A stretch of DNA of 64,000 bases from Prinia subflava (GCF_021018805.1 NC_086266.1:7688001-7752000); one strand, 5' to 3'; shown: positions 45,301 through 59,800, counted from the first letter of the stretch. The notes: generated by a model not told the origin, from the letters alone. A program made the numbers and translations.

Positions 45301-47954
45301 ATCCCTATTGGGAACAGCCTCCTGAGCATCCCAAGGCACTCACAGAAATTCTCCTTGCTGTCTAAACCTGAGCAAACAGACGTCAATCTGCCTTTCCCGA
45401 CGAGACAGCTTCCTGAGAACTGCCTGCCTTGAACATTCGTGGACTGGGAGCGGGAGGGAGGGCTGAGCAAGGCCAGAGCAGATGTGTTTACAGCTCCAGA
45501 CAAATCTCTGCAGCTCAGGCGGTGCAGCGTGCCTGTCACTGCTGCAGAGCACAGCCCTCAGTCTCCAGCCCTCCCGCATCCCCCAGGACACCGAGCTGCT
45601 CCCCTCACCCCACTGCCAAGTGCCAGAGTTGTCTCCTGGAACTCCTTCTTAGCAGCTCCCATTGCACACCGGGCTCCCAGCTGGATTTAAGCCCTGCATG
45701 GATGAATGAGCCAATGACAGAGCTGGGAATTACTGTATTCCCCTTGGCACTGTGCTGAATTTGGTGTCTTCTCTCTCAAAAAACCCCCAGATCTTGTTGA
45801 ACCAGCTCTAGAGCAGACCAGGTGCCCTGTAAGGGTCTGATCTTCCTCCAGTGCAAGACCTGCTCTACAAACTCAAGTGATCCAGTGCATTCCTGAGACT
45901 GAATGGAATTTCCTCTGCAATCCAAACATGTTCCAGGGTCTTAAACTCTTTGTTCCAGCACACAAAGCTCTGACCCAGTCAAGCTTGTTAGCAGTGGCAA
46001 ATTCATTCCTAACTGCTTTTCTTTGATGCAATGGAGTTGTTCCTTTTTTCGAGACAGGCATCAATCCCTAGTGACAAAGGGTGGATTATCTGCCTCTCAG
46101 CAAGATATCGAAACATATCCCAGGGAATTCGGATGTGGCCTTGGGAGAGCTGTGGAAAACATGCCAAGAGCTGCGTCATCCAGAAAGGAGAGCAGTGATG
46201 GGGCTGAAATGCAACATGGTTTAGGATGTTCATGGCATCTGCAGAGCTGAGTGTTTGGCGAGTGCCAGAGAGGGATGGAATTCAGGACTGGAGCCAGACT
46301 CCAGCTTTACTTGGCTGCAGACAGAATCTCCTCCGGGCTTTTCCCCTGTCATCCTTAGGAAATTGTTTTTTCCCCTTTGTAATGAAGCTCGGATTTCAGG
46401 ATCTCTGTATGTCTCTGTGTGCAGGATATTTCAGTGAGAAAATTGGCTCGACCTTTTCCTCAGGCCCGGCTTTCATTCCTAGGTAAACAGAGGGGCTTTG
46501 GGGCAGAGCTTCTTGTTAGACAGCAAATTAAGGAGAGGTGTCCCTGGGGCTTGCAGTGGGAAAAATACTTCAGGATTCAGGATGCTATCTCTCCAAGAGC
46601 CTCCTTCTCCATGTTGTGCCAATCTGTGGGTTTGACTCTCTTGTTTAATTACACTTCTAATCATCTTACTCATGCTTCATTTCCCACTGTAAATAAAAGG
46701 AATTTTAGGCTGCATTTCCCTTTTTTCTTCCAAGTGGTTGAGTAAATTTGCCCCTTTTTGAGAAGTGACTGATTATTTTATTGTGAAATTGTGCTCACCC
46801 AGTGCACATGGCTGGGCTGAGTCAGCCTGGGGTCAGGGGAGCACCGGGGGGACAGAGGGACAAGTGCAGGGTGTTTGACACCAGCAGCATGCAGAGGGCT
46901 CAGGCTCCAAGCAAAAAAGGACAGCGAGGTGACTTTGTCCTGACCCAGTAAAACCAAACACACTCTGGTGAAACCTTTGCTGGCTTTATCCATGGGGACA
47001 ATGGCAGCTTCAAGGGAAGGCAAACGGAATGTGGGTGTTTTTCCTGCTGTTTCCAACATCAGCCCACTCATCCCTGATCTTTCCAGAGTCAGCTGCCCTG
47101 AGCCACGTCTGCCTGTTCCAGAGGGACAGAGTGCTTTGTTGGGTTCCATTTCCCAGGAATACCATCCCAGAACTTCCATGCTACCTCTGCTCACCGCGGA
47201 CAGGGTCAATTAATGGAAGTATAATAATTACCTACATTAAAGGCTGGGAAATGCACGAGGAAGGAAAGTAGCCACAAGATGAGCTGTGCTGTTGGGCCTC
47301 ACAGCCCTAAAGCTGACATCCCCCTCAGGAAATCCATTATTGTCTTGGATGTGAACAATCCTTACCCTCATTGTGCTCTCCTGTTACACCTTTATTTTTT
47401 AACATGCACATTTGTGGATTGTATTGATTGCTTTTGCTGTGAGACTCAAACCAAAGCAGTTTAAAGACAGAGAGGAAGAACAAGCCTTCAACAACCAGCC
47501 CAGCCATCCATCAGTGTGTCCCAGGGCCAGCTTAATGCGCCCCAGAGGGAGGCCAGGCTGCCACTCCCTCTCCAAGACCATTTTGGAACAGCAGTGGCTT
47601 CACCAAGAACCAAGATTTGATTGCAGTTTGAGAGTCAAACAAAAAAACCTTGTCTGGGGAGCTCATGACAAACAGTGATTTCTCTCAGTCCCTGTGTGAC
47701 TCAAACCCCATCCCTCACCACCAGAGCAGGAGCAAAGTGCCCTGGGGAACAGGGAGGATGTTCTGCCATGTCCCCTTGGTTTGAAGTTATTTTTTTGGGT
47801 TTATGAGGATTTTATGAGGAGTTTCCTTTCTGGAACCACCTCTCCTGTGCCATGGCCAAGGAGAGATGTGCACAGAGCATCAGCTCCCTGATCCTGGGGC
47901 AGCCACATCTCCAGAGGCTGCTGGAGCTGCTTTGGGAGGTCTCGAGGTGGGGTC
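42396..47954. other. Gene-free region upstream of MTMR8, part 1
   Basis: No exon recognised on either strand, including none that resembles ZC4H2, the next gene in other amniotes. Moderately AT-rich single-copy sequence with one short CR1 end (44270-44360). Confidence 0.6.
44270..44360 (+). mobile_element. CR1 LINE 3' end fragment
   Basis: GGCTGGATGAGCTTCCCCAA is followed by CCCAACCATTCTGGGATTCT, a degraded CR1 terminus. Confidence 0.6.
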
Positions 47955-48215
47955 AGTCCTTTGTCCTTGTAACCACTGACAGCACAAGGGAAAATGCCCT
48001 CAGGTTGCACCAGGGGAGGTTTAAATGGGGTATTGGGGAAAATTCCTTCCTGGAAAGGGTTGGAAGCTGCCCAGGGCAGTGGTAGAGTTCCCATCCCTGG
48101 AGGGCTTAAAAGCTGTGTGGAGGTGGCACTTGGGGACCTGGCAGTGCTGGGGGATGTTGGACTCGATGTTCTCAGAGCGCTTTTCCAACTGAATAATTCT
48201 GCGACTCTCTAAGAT
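47955..48215 (+). mobile_element. CR1 LINE 3' fragment
   Basis: Contains GGTATTGGGGAAAATTCCTT, AGTGGTAGAGTTCCCATCCC, GAGGTGGCACTTGGGGACCT and GGATGTTGGACTCGATGTTC, then ATAATTCTGCGACTCTC. It is the best-preserved CR1 end in the distal part. Confidence 0.9.
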
Positions 48216-48593
48216 GAGTTTCAGCTCCTGAGCTAAGGAGCAGCTGGCAGAGCCCAGGTTTGCCACAGCTGCTGGTGGTGCCAGGAATGCCCCCAGTGCT
48301 CCCAGAGCATGGCCAGAGCTCTCTGTGCCAGGGCAGGGCAGGCACTGCCCACACAGCTCTGCAGACTCACCTCAAAGCACCAGGGCTCTGCAGTGCCTGA
48401 CCCAGCATCATCAACCCTTCCTGGCAACATCCTCCTGTGGGGACAGTGCCAGTCACTGTGGTGACACTTCCTCAGCTGGGAAATGTCAGCCTGCTGAGAC
48501 TCAGACTAATTCCTGTATCACATCTGCCTCCCCCGAGCACATGAAGGCTGCCTCGTTAGTCCTGCAGTTCTGCCTGTCTGCCATGGCTCCCTG

Positions 48594-48622
48594 CCCCTGT
48601 CCCTGTCCCTGTCCCTGTCCCC
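48594..48622. repeat. (CCCTGT)n microsatellite
   Basis: About four and a half hexamer units in tandem. Confidence 0.85.
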
Positions 48623-49224
48623 CAGCCTTTCACTGCTGCAGGTAATTCCTGCCTGACACTCCAGCAGAGCTCAGGGATTTGTTACAGCTCTGTAAAATAA
48701 ACTGGGAAATAAAATCTCATCGCTGAGTTCCAGCTCCATTATGTGCCAGTAAATCCCCATCCCAGCACATATGGACTCACCCCATGGATATTTCTCCATG
48801 CTCAGCCCACACTTTGATAATTAAAGATTTGCAGACCAAACACTGCCCTTCATTTCAAATGTTCAACCTTCCCACTGTCAGGGGATGTTTCAGATGAACA
48901 GGATCTGAAAATGAGGGAATTTCACTTCTGGGTTTACAGTAGAAGTTCCTGTCATCCCCATATTGATATCAGGCAAGGCAAAACAAGCTCCAGCCTGGTG
49001 TTCTCTGCCCTTGGTCTTTCCAGAGGGCTGGTAGGAATAAAAGGGAGTAAATTTGCCATTTCTGGGACAGGTGAAAATACATGAACAGAGAAGAATGAGT
49101 TTATTTTTATCTTCTCTATCAAAGAAATGAAAGATTTTAGGCCAAACCTTCAGCTGATGATTAATCAAGTTGAAAAGTTTTATTTCAGGTGAGGAACTGC
49201 CCTTTGGATTTTCTCTTTGCTTGG

Positions 49225-49322
49225 GAACAGGGGTTTGTTCTGGGCTTGGCAGTGCTGGAGGAGCAGTCGGACTCCATGGGCTGGGAGGGCTTTCCCAGCC
49301 TCAGTAATTCCATGGTTCTGAG
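49225..49322 (+). mobile_element. CR1 LINE 3' end fragment
   Basis: GGCAGTGCTGGAGGAGCAGT, GGACTCCATGGGCTGGGAGG and a TAATTCCATGGTTCTGA tail. Confidence 0.65.
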
Positions 49323-52300
49323 AAAGCCTTACAAGGCTCTTGGTGTTGGTTAAGAATTCAGAGAGGTCCTTTACAAGCTGTGCACTCTGAGAATACCCAG
49401 GGGTGGATCACTTCCCACCACCTTGGAGCATGGATCCAGATGGAAAACGGGGCTGGACCCGGCTGTTCCCCTGGAAAACCTCTGTGCCAGTGCTGGGGCT
49501 TTGTGTCCAGCTCTCCATCTCCCCTTCCAAGGGAGGAGCTGAGAATAAAAGCTGATTTTCTCACCCCCCGAGTATTCCCCTGAGCTCAGGAGCACTGGGA
49601 TCTCTGAAATCTGTGTTTGCCAGTGCCTGGCACCCCCTGGTGTCAGAGGGCTCTCGGGGAGGATTTTATAGCTCAGGCACAAGGCCAGAGCTGGGCTCTT
49701 TCACTGCAGTTTCTTTTGGCACTGAAGTCACTGCTTGAACCTGTCCTGGACCCCTCGGGCTTGTGCTGGGTCTTGGGAAGATCCTGGAACCAACCAAGGT
49801 CTGATCTCTACTCAGAGCGTGGCAAAGCCTCCCTGGACAGGGTGAAATCAGAGACAAATCCCAGTGAAAGGGCAGATTTCAATTCCCAGAGTGTTCCCTG
49901 ATGGAATTCAGGGATCTGAGTTAGCCCCTCAGGACAGACACCCCTCAGGTGTCTGGAGAGGGAAGGGCCACAGCCCTGAATGTGGGATAGACTTCAAAGC
50001 CACACTATAAAGCCCCTTCTTTTCTGATTATTTTGCTTTATCTCAGAGATCAGTGGGAAGAGGAGAAGGGCTTTGAGCAGAGGAATAAAGTAACAGATGA
50101 GAACTGCTCAATGACTTAATCTTTGAGGAGTCAGTCCCTTATCTCTGGGCCAGCTAGGGAGAATTAAACACTCTTCTTGGCTTTAGACAAAAATTAAAAC
50201 ATCACTTATAGTAATAATGGTCAAGCTGAAAGAGGCTCAGAGGCTGAGCTTTGGGTCTGATCAAGTATCCTGAAATACCAATGCTCTGAACCTCTTGGGT
50301 GAACAGGGCAGGAAGGACACTTTGGTTTTCCAACATTTTTTGTTGTTCCCTGGGCATAGGCTTATAATGAAGTGTGGCCATTTTGCTTCCTGTTCTACTC
50401 AAAATCAATGAGATTTTATTTTAATGGCCATGGAGCAAAAATCAAACTACAGTAAAAACACCAAGTGAACTGAACTTTTCTTCGGTGAACTAAAAAACCA
50501 AACCAAAAAAAAAAACCCAAACCAACCAACCAACCAAAAACCCCCAGTAAAAATGCCAAGTGAACGAAACTTTCCTCAAAATATTTTTGGGCACAGTCTG
50601 GTGAACAGTTGGTCTTAAATATTTCCATATTTCCCTTTGCCTAAATTCCATGTGCTCAGTTTTACTGGACATGCCAGAGCCTGTGGTTCAGTGACTTCCC
50701 AGCTGCTTTTCCTTCCTGAGCTCACTGCTCTGTGTTCACGTCGATCTTGTCAGGACATTTTACATCACCAGATCTAAAAATTCAAATTCATCCCTGGTGT
50801 AAGTTTGAGGGAAAAGGAGAGGGGGCATCAAGAAAAGATTTGATGCCTGTGGTAGCCCAGGGTTTGTTGCCTATTGAGTTCTGCTTTTATTGCAGTCTGG
50901 GTGGTGGGGCTGGAATGTGAAACCACATCCACATTCCCAGGGTTTGCCCAGGCTGTGTTTTGGGAGAAATCAGGATACACAGCCTGGGGGGAGGGGTCTG
51001 CAGCCCCCTCAAGCCCAGTTTCATGGTTTCATCCCCACTGGGCATTAAACACTGAGTGTTTTATCCAGAACTGCTCTTTGCTGCTTTGTGTATTCTCTGT
51101 GTCTGTCCTGCAGCTCTGGGGTCCCAAACCTCCATTTGTAGCACCACCTTCCTTGTTTAAAAAGAAAAGCGATTTAGCAAAGCTTCTCCATTATTCCATC
51201 TTCTTTTCTTATCATAACCGTGGAGGATGTGTTCCTGCATGAAATTAGCTGGTAATTTTCTTGTCTTGATTTTCAGTGTTTCAAGTGTTCTTAGGAGCAG
51301 CCCTGCCAGACTTCCAACATATTGTTATGGTTATCACCTTGATAAATATAACCCAGTTCTGTCTGCTCCCCCCTCTCGCTGAGTCTTCCCTGCTGACGTT
51401 TCCCTCTCAAGCAGAAGTTTCTTTTCTTTATTTCCAGCATCTCCACAGCCTTTTCCTCAACCAGTTTCCAAGATCTTCATGACTGCTCTTCACCTTTTGC
51501 TCTGAGGATGCTCATTGCAGTTCCCTGCTAGTCCATAGAAAGCCTCCAGCTTGTTAAAGCTTCAGTGAAATTGGGTTTTTCTGCTCTTTCCACTACCCTG
51601 ATTGAGAGAAGGTGCCTGTACCTACTCCCAGCTCCTCCTCCAAGGCATCTCTGCTGTGCTGGCAGCTGCAGCTCACACTGAGCTGATCCACAGCTCCACT
51701 GTTCCATCAAACAGCTCCTCACAGCAAATCATTCCTGGGTTATTTTCTAGCACCTTGCCCAGCTCTCCTGTCTGACAGGGAATGCACACACAGAAATACA
51801 AATTAATTTGCTCTTCCCCAGCCTAACAGCCCCAGCCATGCTCTGGAGAGTCCCAGTGCTGCAGAGAGCTGGAGTTCAGCACAATTTGAGGTGTCAGGCA
51901 TTGCTCCTTTCTGCTGGAGAGAACCAAAGGTTGCTGTGTGTGACACGCAAATCCTGGGCTGACACAACCTCAGGGAAATGTGTTCCCCATTTCTTGGGAA
52001 AGGATCCCCATCTGGGAAGAAGGAGCCTCTTTCTCCCCCAGGAGGGTCTGACTCACCTCAGTGGATGTGCTGCTGGCACTGGGAAGTGCCCAGGAAGCCA
52101 CAAATGTGGTTCAAGGCTGTCACGGAGAGGGGAAAACAGACAGATATGTTTGGGAAACATCCCAGAAGATGCTGGGACACATTCCAGCTTGGTCCCAACA
52201 AGGAGCCAGGCTGGCACAGCCCAGGGGGACAGAACTGGGACAGGCAGTTGTGCTGTGGGATGGGGACTGTGTAGGCAGGAAAGCCACAAAGCCTCCATGA

Positions 52301-53734
52301 ACTCCGGCCTCACTTGGATATCCCAGCTCTGGTTCTCCCTGGAGGCAGAACCTGCACAGAGACATGCCAGGAGCTGAGCTCAGACACCAAGCCAAGCTTT
52401 TACCATCAGCAGCCCTCACAGATCTCCACCCCCTTACCTCCCTCAGAAGGACATTTCACTATCAGGCACCTGCAGGAAGATAAACCTAAAAATTAAACTC
52501 TTCCCCCAGATTTTGTAGCATTTGTACAGTGCCAAGATGGCTGGGGTCCTGCTCCCTTCCCCTCAGGCACTAGGGAATAATTGCTACATATATTAGGCAG
52601 AAATTTAAAAATATGAGCAAGATCAACTTATTCTGAGCTCAGCTAAGCCCAAGATGATTGACAACACCCTTCTTGTTTTACAGGGAACAGGCATTCCAAG
52701 GGTTTTAGCTATTTCAGGCATCATCTCTTCCCACAACAAAGGAACCTGGGTGGCAGAAAGTGCAAAACCTGAAAAATGACAGCTATTTAAAACATCTCTT
52801 AGCAACCCAGAGATACCCCAAAGTCACTGCTACAGGAGAGCACTGGTGCCAATGCTTGTGGGATTTCTGCTTTCCTTGGATCCTGATGAGGAATTTATAA
52901 GCAGATGCAGGCAACTTGACAGACCTTATCTTTCTACCTCGCCCATTCTTATTCAGATAATTGTCTAATCCTTATTTGAAACTCCCCAAGCTCTTTGCCT
53001 CAATAATTGAAGTTTTAGTCGTGCTCGGGGGTTTGAAGAGCACAGCGTCTCCTGCAAGAAAAATCCGGAGGAAGTTCCTTTGTGGCTGGAATTCAGTCTG
53101 CTCCATGCAGGGCCTGTGCTCCCTGCTGCTCTGCTGCCTGTGGGTCAGCTGAAAACAGGAGAGATTTCAGCATTCACGGGCAAGGAGTGCATGCAGGGAT
53201 GCAAATGTGTCAGAGCTCGAGGTTATCTAAAATGTTGATGGAATTGCAGAGCTGGAGCCCGAAGGACACACAGTCCTCATCACTCCTTCTCTCACATACA
53301 GAATGTCCTGTTTTCCACAGCAGGGAGTGCTCCTGAATTTTCACTGTTCCATGGAGAAAACGGCCTTGAGTTCTACTGAGGTGAGTGAGGGCTGTGCTCA
53401 GTCTTGTTCTCCAGAGGTTAATTCAGGTGTGGGGTGGTCACTGAGTGCTGTGCAAACATTTCTCACTCTGCTCAGGTGGAATCTGCTCTGACAGGCAGAG
53501 CTTCCTTCAGATCCCAAAAGGAGAGGGCAAAACACATTACAGTGAGCAGAGAGGAAATGGGGAAATCTGCCACAGCTTCCATCAAAGAAGGTTTTTTCTG
53601 AATCTGCTCCCCACTCAGGTGAGCAGCGATAACCACCCAGGAAGTTTAACCAAGTCATATTTTAAAGTTAAATAATTTTAAATCTCTTGCTAAAGGCTTC
53701 TGAAAGCATTCCAGAGTGAAATGCTCTGCATTTC

Positions 53735-53800
53735 CACAACAAGGACACTTCCCACTATCCCAGGTTGCTGTAAGCCCTGTCCAGCCTGGCCCCATCACAT
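53735..53800 (-). mobile_element. CR1 LINE fragment, minus orientation
   Basis: GGACACTTCCCACTATCCCA is followed by GGTTGCTGTAAGCCCTGTCC, a short internal CR1 piece. Confidence 0.7.
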
Positions 53801-56724
53801 CTCTTGCGGGCCAGAGAGGCATTAAAGCACCTGAGCTACTGAAGAGAAGGATCCTCTCTGTCCTCTGAAGGAAAGGGAAGGGCTGGAAATTTGTTTACTG
53901 AATCTCAGTCTGAGGTGGCTTTTAGCTCTCTCAAGTGGCTTCAGCCACATAATTGCAAATAGTTTTCTTAGCTGAACTTCATAACTCTGAGTTGCAGTGA
54001 TTAAACTGAAATTCCCATCCCAGACCTGCAGGAAGACAAGTCCTAATAACAACTGTTAAATCTCAATATCACATTCAGCCACCTCAGTAATCTGTTTAAA
54101 AAAGCAAACATCTGCAATCTCATTATCAAGCAGCCCAGGGACTGAGACTTTCCAAGTGGATATGTTGGGAAAGAGAAATTTTCCTTAAAAAGGCAGCTTA
54201 TTTCATCAGGATGAAAAATCTCAACCAAGGAAAGCAAAATATGCTGTGAAACATAACCACAACCTTTTTTGTCTCTCAGCATCTGAGCAATTAAAATTCT
54301 CCAGTGGATTCTCCCCCTCTGGAATGCAGGTCCAGCCCATCTTTTAAAACAATGGCTTCAGGTTTATCACCGGGAGTGTAGAATTGTTTCTTTGTGACAC
54401 GCACCGCTAATACAACAAATAGCCTCACATTCTGAGGGGGTGCTGGTAAATAAATAAAGCTAATTCCTACCACCAACACAACTCCCAATATTTCACTGTG
54501 ATAACAATGCTCTGGAGCATTTCATCCCTGCACAACCCTCATCCATCCGAGGCAGCCAGGGGAGGTTTCCTCCTTTCATGAATCAAGAGAGAGGAACCAA
54601 ATGTTGAGGCTGATCTTGCTGAACATTTTTGGGTGGCTGAGCAGAACCCTGGCTGCATTATGATACATCCACAAAAAAATCCAGAAAATCAGTTTCACAC
54701 AGCTTGCAGCACTGCTGGTGCTTCAGTTTCTCCTGGAAGACAAACTTGCTTGGGAAGGATGACGAAAAATATCATTACATTCATTAACTCCACAATGTTT
54801 CTGTAAATTTGAAAGATTGCAGAGATGTGGACAGAGTTAACCAGGATTGCAAAGCATATTTTTAAGCACTCAATTTTACATCCTCAGTTCTCTATTGTTT
54901 TTCTGTGAAATCCAGAATGAGGGGGTTCTACCTCAAGGAAGCAATTGAAGCCTTAAATGCGCATTTGACTAAGTAAATTACCCAGCAACTCCTCTGAGCA
55001 TCCAGCTGGAGACAGGCAGAGATGAAGCTCAGGGAGAAAGAAGCACAGCAATAGGTTTTATGTAGCAGAATTTCCCTCTCTTGGTGGGAAGCAGGATGCT
55101 GAAGGCCTTGGAAACACTCTGATATCCTTGATTTCCTTCACATCAGAAGTGCACTGGCTTTAGAAGGGGTGCTTCTAATTAAACTGTTGTTAATATGTTG
55201 TAGTTAATAAATAAATGTGGATTCAAGCCTCAGCATTAAAAATTGAATATGAGAAAACGTGGGGTTGTTTAGATCTGGGGGTTTATTTTAGCAGGCTGTA
55301 AAAGACAGATCAGAACCCATTCTGCCTTTCAAACATGGAATTTTTACCCATGGAGAAATGGTGGAGAGCTGCCCTGTCAGCAGAGGACAGCACAAGGAGC
55401 AGTGTAAATAATATTTTGTTATTGACTTTCCTTGAAATGGGCAAATTCCCTTCATCTCCCCAGCCCAATCCATAGCTCTGCAAATCAGGGCACTCTGGAT
55501 GTGCTGCTGTTCCAGACCTTGCATTGGACACTGATCTCCTTATGCTGCTAAAAAGGTGCCTTTGTTAGCCCCGGACTGGCCCAGGCAGTCAGGAACAGCC
55601 TGAACAGCTCTGTCCCTGTACCAATTCTGTCTCGGTGTCCCTAGCACAGGCACCCCCTGAGCCTCATTAAAGCAGAATAATGAACATTTTACTGACATTG
55701 CACAGGGGGTGTGACCAACATCCAGCCCAGGCCACCAGCTCTGTCCTTGGCTGGGGTCAGGGACAGAAAAGCAGATTCTAAATGGGAACACCTGAAGATT
55801 TCCCACACCAGGCCATGCCTGTTACACAAGACATAGATTAAAAATTAGAAATCATTGCAAAAACTTTGGTTAAAGGGCTGGCCAGGGAGTGTTTCAATAA
55901 TTTCTGTTGAAAACATCACATGCTCCAGCTCAGCTCCAGCTCTGCCATGAGAACAAAAAAGATTTTTGTCAATTTTTAAATGATTTTCTGCCATTAGGAC
56001 AGCAGCTTTTACCCAGAAGATGAACACAGATGGCCTCAAGACACCTGTAATTCTTTCTCTTCAGTAATAAACATGCAAAATGAATAATGAAGAGGCACCT
56101 GAAGCCATTGGAAGCACTGTCCACAAGCAACACTTGCTATGACTCTATAATTTTATTTTCCTTTCTAATTAAAAGCTACTAAAATGTGTTATTTTATCCT
56201 AATAACACTGGATACATGATTGCAACAAGGGGTCTGGGTGTGATAGCAGGACTGATAAAGTGACCTAGGCCAGGAAGGAATTAAAGGAAAAGTGTTTTAG
56301 ATGTGTCTGATGAGATTCCAAATGCCAGCACCAGCAGCTGTGCCTGTGGAAAACTCAACAAATCTGGGAATGCCCCGGGGAAACCAGGAAAACACAGCCA
56401 ATCTCACATGGACATCATCTCCAGAGGGGCAGCTGGAATTGCAACAAAAAGAAAGCTTCCAGCTCATTTTGGGAGAAGATCCCAGGACTCAAATAAATGA
56501 AGAATCTAAGTTCTGGAATTATTTCCATGTGTACACTGAGTAGGAAGCGTTCACAGGGACGTGGTGAAAATACCTGGTTTGAACCGAAAAGGGAAGGTGG
56601 AATTGGTGCTGGAAGTCACTGTATGACTGAAGAGAGCCAGGAAATTCTGTTTTTTTCTCTAAAGCAGCCCAGGGTGGGCAGAGCTGTGCCAGTCCCCACT
56701 GGCCCAGGGCTTTGGGAGCAAGCA

Positions 56725-56800
56725 GCAGTGGGACAGGACTGGAATTCCACTGGATGAGATGAGCCTGGAGGGCTTTTCCAGCTGGGATGATTCCGTGGCT
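56725..56800 (+). mobile_element. CR1 LINE 3' end fragment
   Basis: GGATGAGATGAGCCTGGAGG is followed by CTTTTCCAGCTGGGATGATT; a degraded terminus. Confidence 0.6.
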
Positions 56801-59800
56801 GGGACACAAGTGTGACCCCACAGACAATCCTGGGGGAAATCCAGGAGCATCCATCCAGAGCTTCCATGGGATTGGCACCTCAGACACACCCACAGCCAGG
56901 AAGCAGCACTCCATGGACGTGCCCTCAGCTGCCCCAGCCAGACAAGATTTTGTCACTGCTTCCTTTGTTTGGGGAGGGAAGAGAATAAAGTTGAAACAAC
57001 AGCGTTGCTTTTAAGTTTTAATAAAACTCCTGCAGCTCCTGGGACTCTCCCAGCCGAGATCAAGGTTGCCTTATCTGGACTTGTGAGTTTTTAGGCACCA
57101 GGCTGGTGTTTGATGCTCCCTGCTGCTGCCAAGCTCCCAGTGACAAGCCCTGCTGTAAGGACAAGCAATTTTATTGGGGTAGGACGCATTTATCCACCCA
57201 GAACCGCTCCTGTTCCATGCTAATGGGGCCACAGCTTCACTGGCTCATCCTACTCTGTCAGCTTGGGGGCTGAATTATGGTTTTAATATCTCGCTCTCTG
57301 CTCTGACTGTGATTTGTTCTTGGTTGTGTTTCTGATCTGTACTTCAGGGTAATCTGTTGTTGGAGACACTCAGGCTGGTCACAGAGCTCTGCAAACAGAA
57401 AAGCTCTTCACAAATTCTGTCTGTCTGTGGCTGTGCATGACGGCAACATGTTCAGGATCTGTGAACCTTCCAGAACATTTGAGCACAAATTCCTGACAGA
57501 ACAGAAATACATCTTCACACTTCATGTTTTAATTAAAACAATCAGCACATTCCAGTGTGTGTTTTCCCCATTTGCATATTTTCATTCAAAATGCATCTTC
57601 ATGCATTCTTTACAAGAATTTTACTTCAAACATTTAGTGAACAACACAGGAAATGCAACATTAAAGCAATTTGGCTTTTCTTTAATAAAGTATTCCCAAG
57701 GCACTACACGTATGGATATCCCTAAATAAGTGTGCAGTGGATCAGAGTCTGGATTATTATTCTTCATCACTAAGAGAGGACTTTGAATGTATTTTGCTTT
57801 TCAAAATTCAGGAACAACCCAGCAGAGGCTTTTGAGTTATCACAGGAGCCAGTAGGTGTTCTGTGAATGAGGAATTGGAGAGCTCCAGGCCTCAGAGCTG
57901 TAAGCATTCCTTAGTTTGAAGAACTTAGAAAGGTAAATAGGTGCAAGAAATAACAACGGGAAATTCCATTTAATGCAGGACAAAGGTAGGGGGATGTAGA
58001 ATTACCCTTAATGAAGGGAATTAAGCAAGGAGCTCAAACTGGCAAAACCTTCAGACGGCTTTCCCCAGCTGAATCCATCCGTGGATAGTGCAAATCACAG
58101 AGGGGGAAAAGTGAAGATCCCTCATCCAATTCTAATCCAGCTGTGGAGAGTTAAATTTTTACAAGTTAAAAAGGCAAATTAAATAATTAAAGCTACGAGT
58201 TTTGATAGTTCTGCAGCTCAGGTGTAATTTTTGACAGCATTTTTGGTTCAGGTAACCAAAACTGAATTTTACTTTAATAACATTTCACCCATTAGGTCAT
58301 TAAGAGTAGTCCATTTGTTTCCCTTGTTTTTAATTATCTTCTGTGGAGACATTCTGGTTTGCTACTGGTGTAAACACATCCCATTCCATGGTTCTTAATT
58401 TCCTTAAAAATTTTATTTGCCCGTTTCTGGTTTCATGATCTCGTTAACTTGCAGGTGTTTAAATCAGCAAGGAAACAAAAAGATCATCTTAGAAGAAAAT
58501 GGAGTCAACTCAAGCTATATTTTAATTTTACAACTGTTCATTTTCTTACACTGGCAATTCCCAGTCAACAACTCAGGTGAGAGAACATGACATTTTTAAC
58601 CACTGAAATCCCATAATTTTGAAGTAACTATGGGCTTCTGCTTGTTATTGCTTAAGTTTCAGCAGAGGCTGCATCAGAAATGAGCCTTTGAGGAAACCAA
58701 GTCTATTATCCCTGCTAACTGGGGCAATGGCAACCCTCGTGAAAGTAAAATTACTGCCATTAAATCAAGAAACTAATTAGAATCAGATCATCAAGTTCCT
58801 TCTCTGCTGGAGCCTTGGTCTCCTGGCACAGGACAGAGTGATTTACTCCAGAGTACACACCAGGGCTGAGCTGAGTCTGTCGGTTTAGTGCTTTTCTGAT
58901 ACTCTGAAATTCAATAAACAGCTCCAGAAGGTTCAGTGGCACTTGTGGACAAAGATCTGGGCTGGCAGCTCTCACAGAGGAAGGGGGAATGCAGAGCTCA
59001 GGAAATCCAGCTCATGCCTATGGATGGAGTCAGAGGGAATCAGCCTCTGCTCTCCCTGCACAGCCCCGAGCAGAGCAGGAGCCTTCAGATGAATGTCTCA
59101 AACACAAAAATCCTGAGCTGGATTTCCTCCCTTTTCCCTCCTGCTGAGCCCTCCCTCTCCCAGCCCTGCCAGCAGAGATCAATGTGATATCAGATGGAAG
59201 GATCATGGGCACGGCTGTGCTCAGGCATCTCAAACAGAGAGCAGAGATCTCTGTGGGTCCCACAAGGAGACCTTGACTGGGTCTGACAGCGTTTGTGAGG
59301 CTCTGAAATCCCCTTCATCCCACATCTGGGAATCTCCTGGGCATGGCAGCGCTTCACCTGCCTGCCAAACTCACTGCCAGCTCCCTCCTGGCACTCTGCT
59401 CCCACAGTGGGTGGTTCAGCCACTCAGATGGAGCACAGTTCTTTAATATCCACCAGTGAGCTCAGGAAACTTGGGGCAAAAGCACAGGGCTTGTGAAGTT
59501 GTCATATTGAAGATGGGAAAGGTGATTCACTCCAAATAATGCCACAAGCAATTAGACAATTTTACATTATCAGAGGTTAATAATGAATAACAAGGTGCAT
59601 CTATCACAGCAAGAAGTGCCCCAATGAGAATCCAGGCTGTCACTCCAACCTCACAGGAGTCATTTACTCTTTATGCCTTTGATTTCCCAGCACTCATCCT
59701 TATTTTCCCTGTCTTTGGAGAGTAATCAGTGTTTTAAATGTTCTTCAAAATTATATGAGTCAGTAAAAATTGTGTTCCCATTTGTATCCTTAATTGGGTT

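Larger units (their letters stand above)
48623..56724. other. Gene-free region upstream of MTMR8, part 2
   Basis: No supported coding exon or RNA gene. Contains degraded CR1 ends at 49225-49322 and 53735-53800 and an AAACC/CCAACCAACC low-complexity stretch near 50500-50540. Confidence 0.6.

Noticed and set aside
57427..57729. 100-codon plus-strand frame in the distal desert
   Set aside because: AT-rich, no family resemblance and no splice or promoter context; probably chance.
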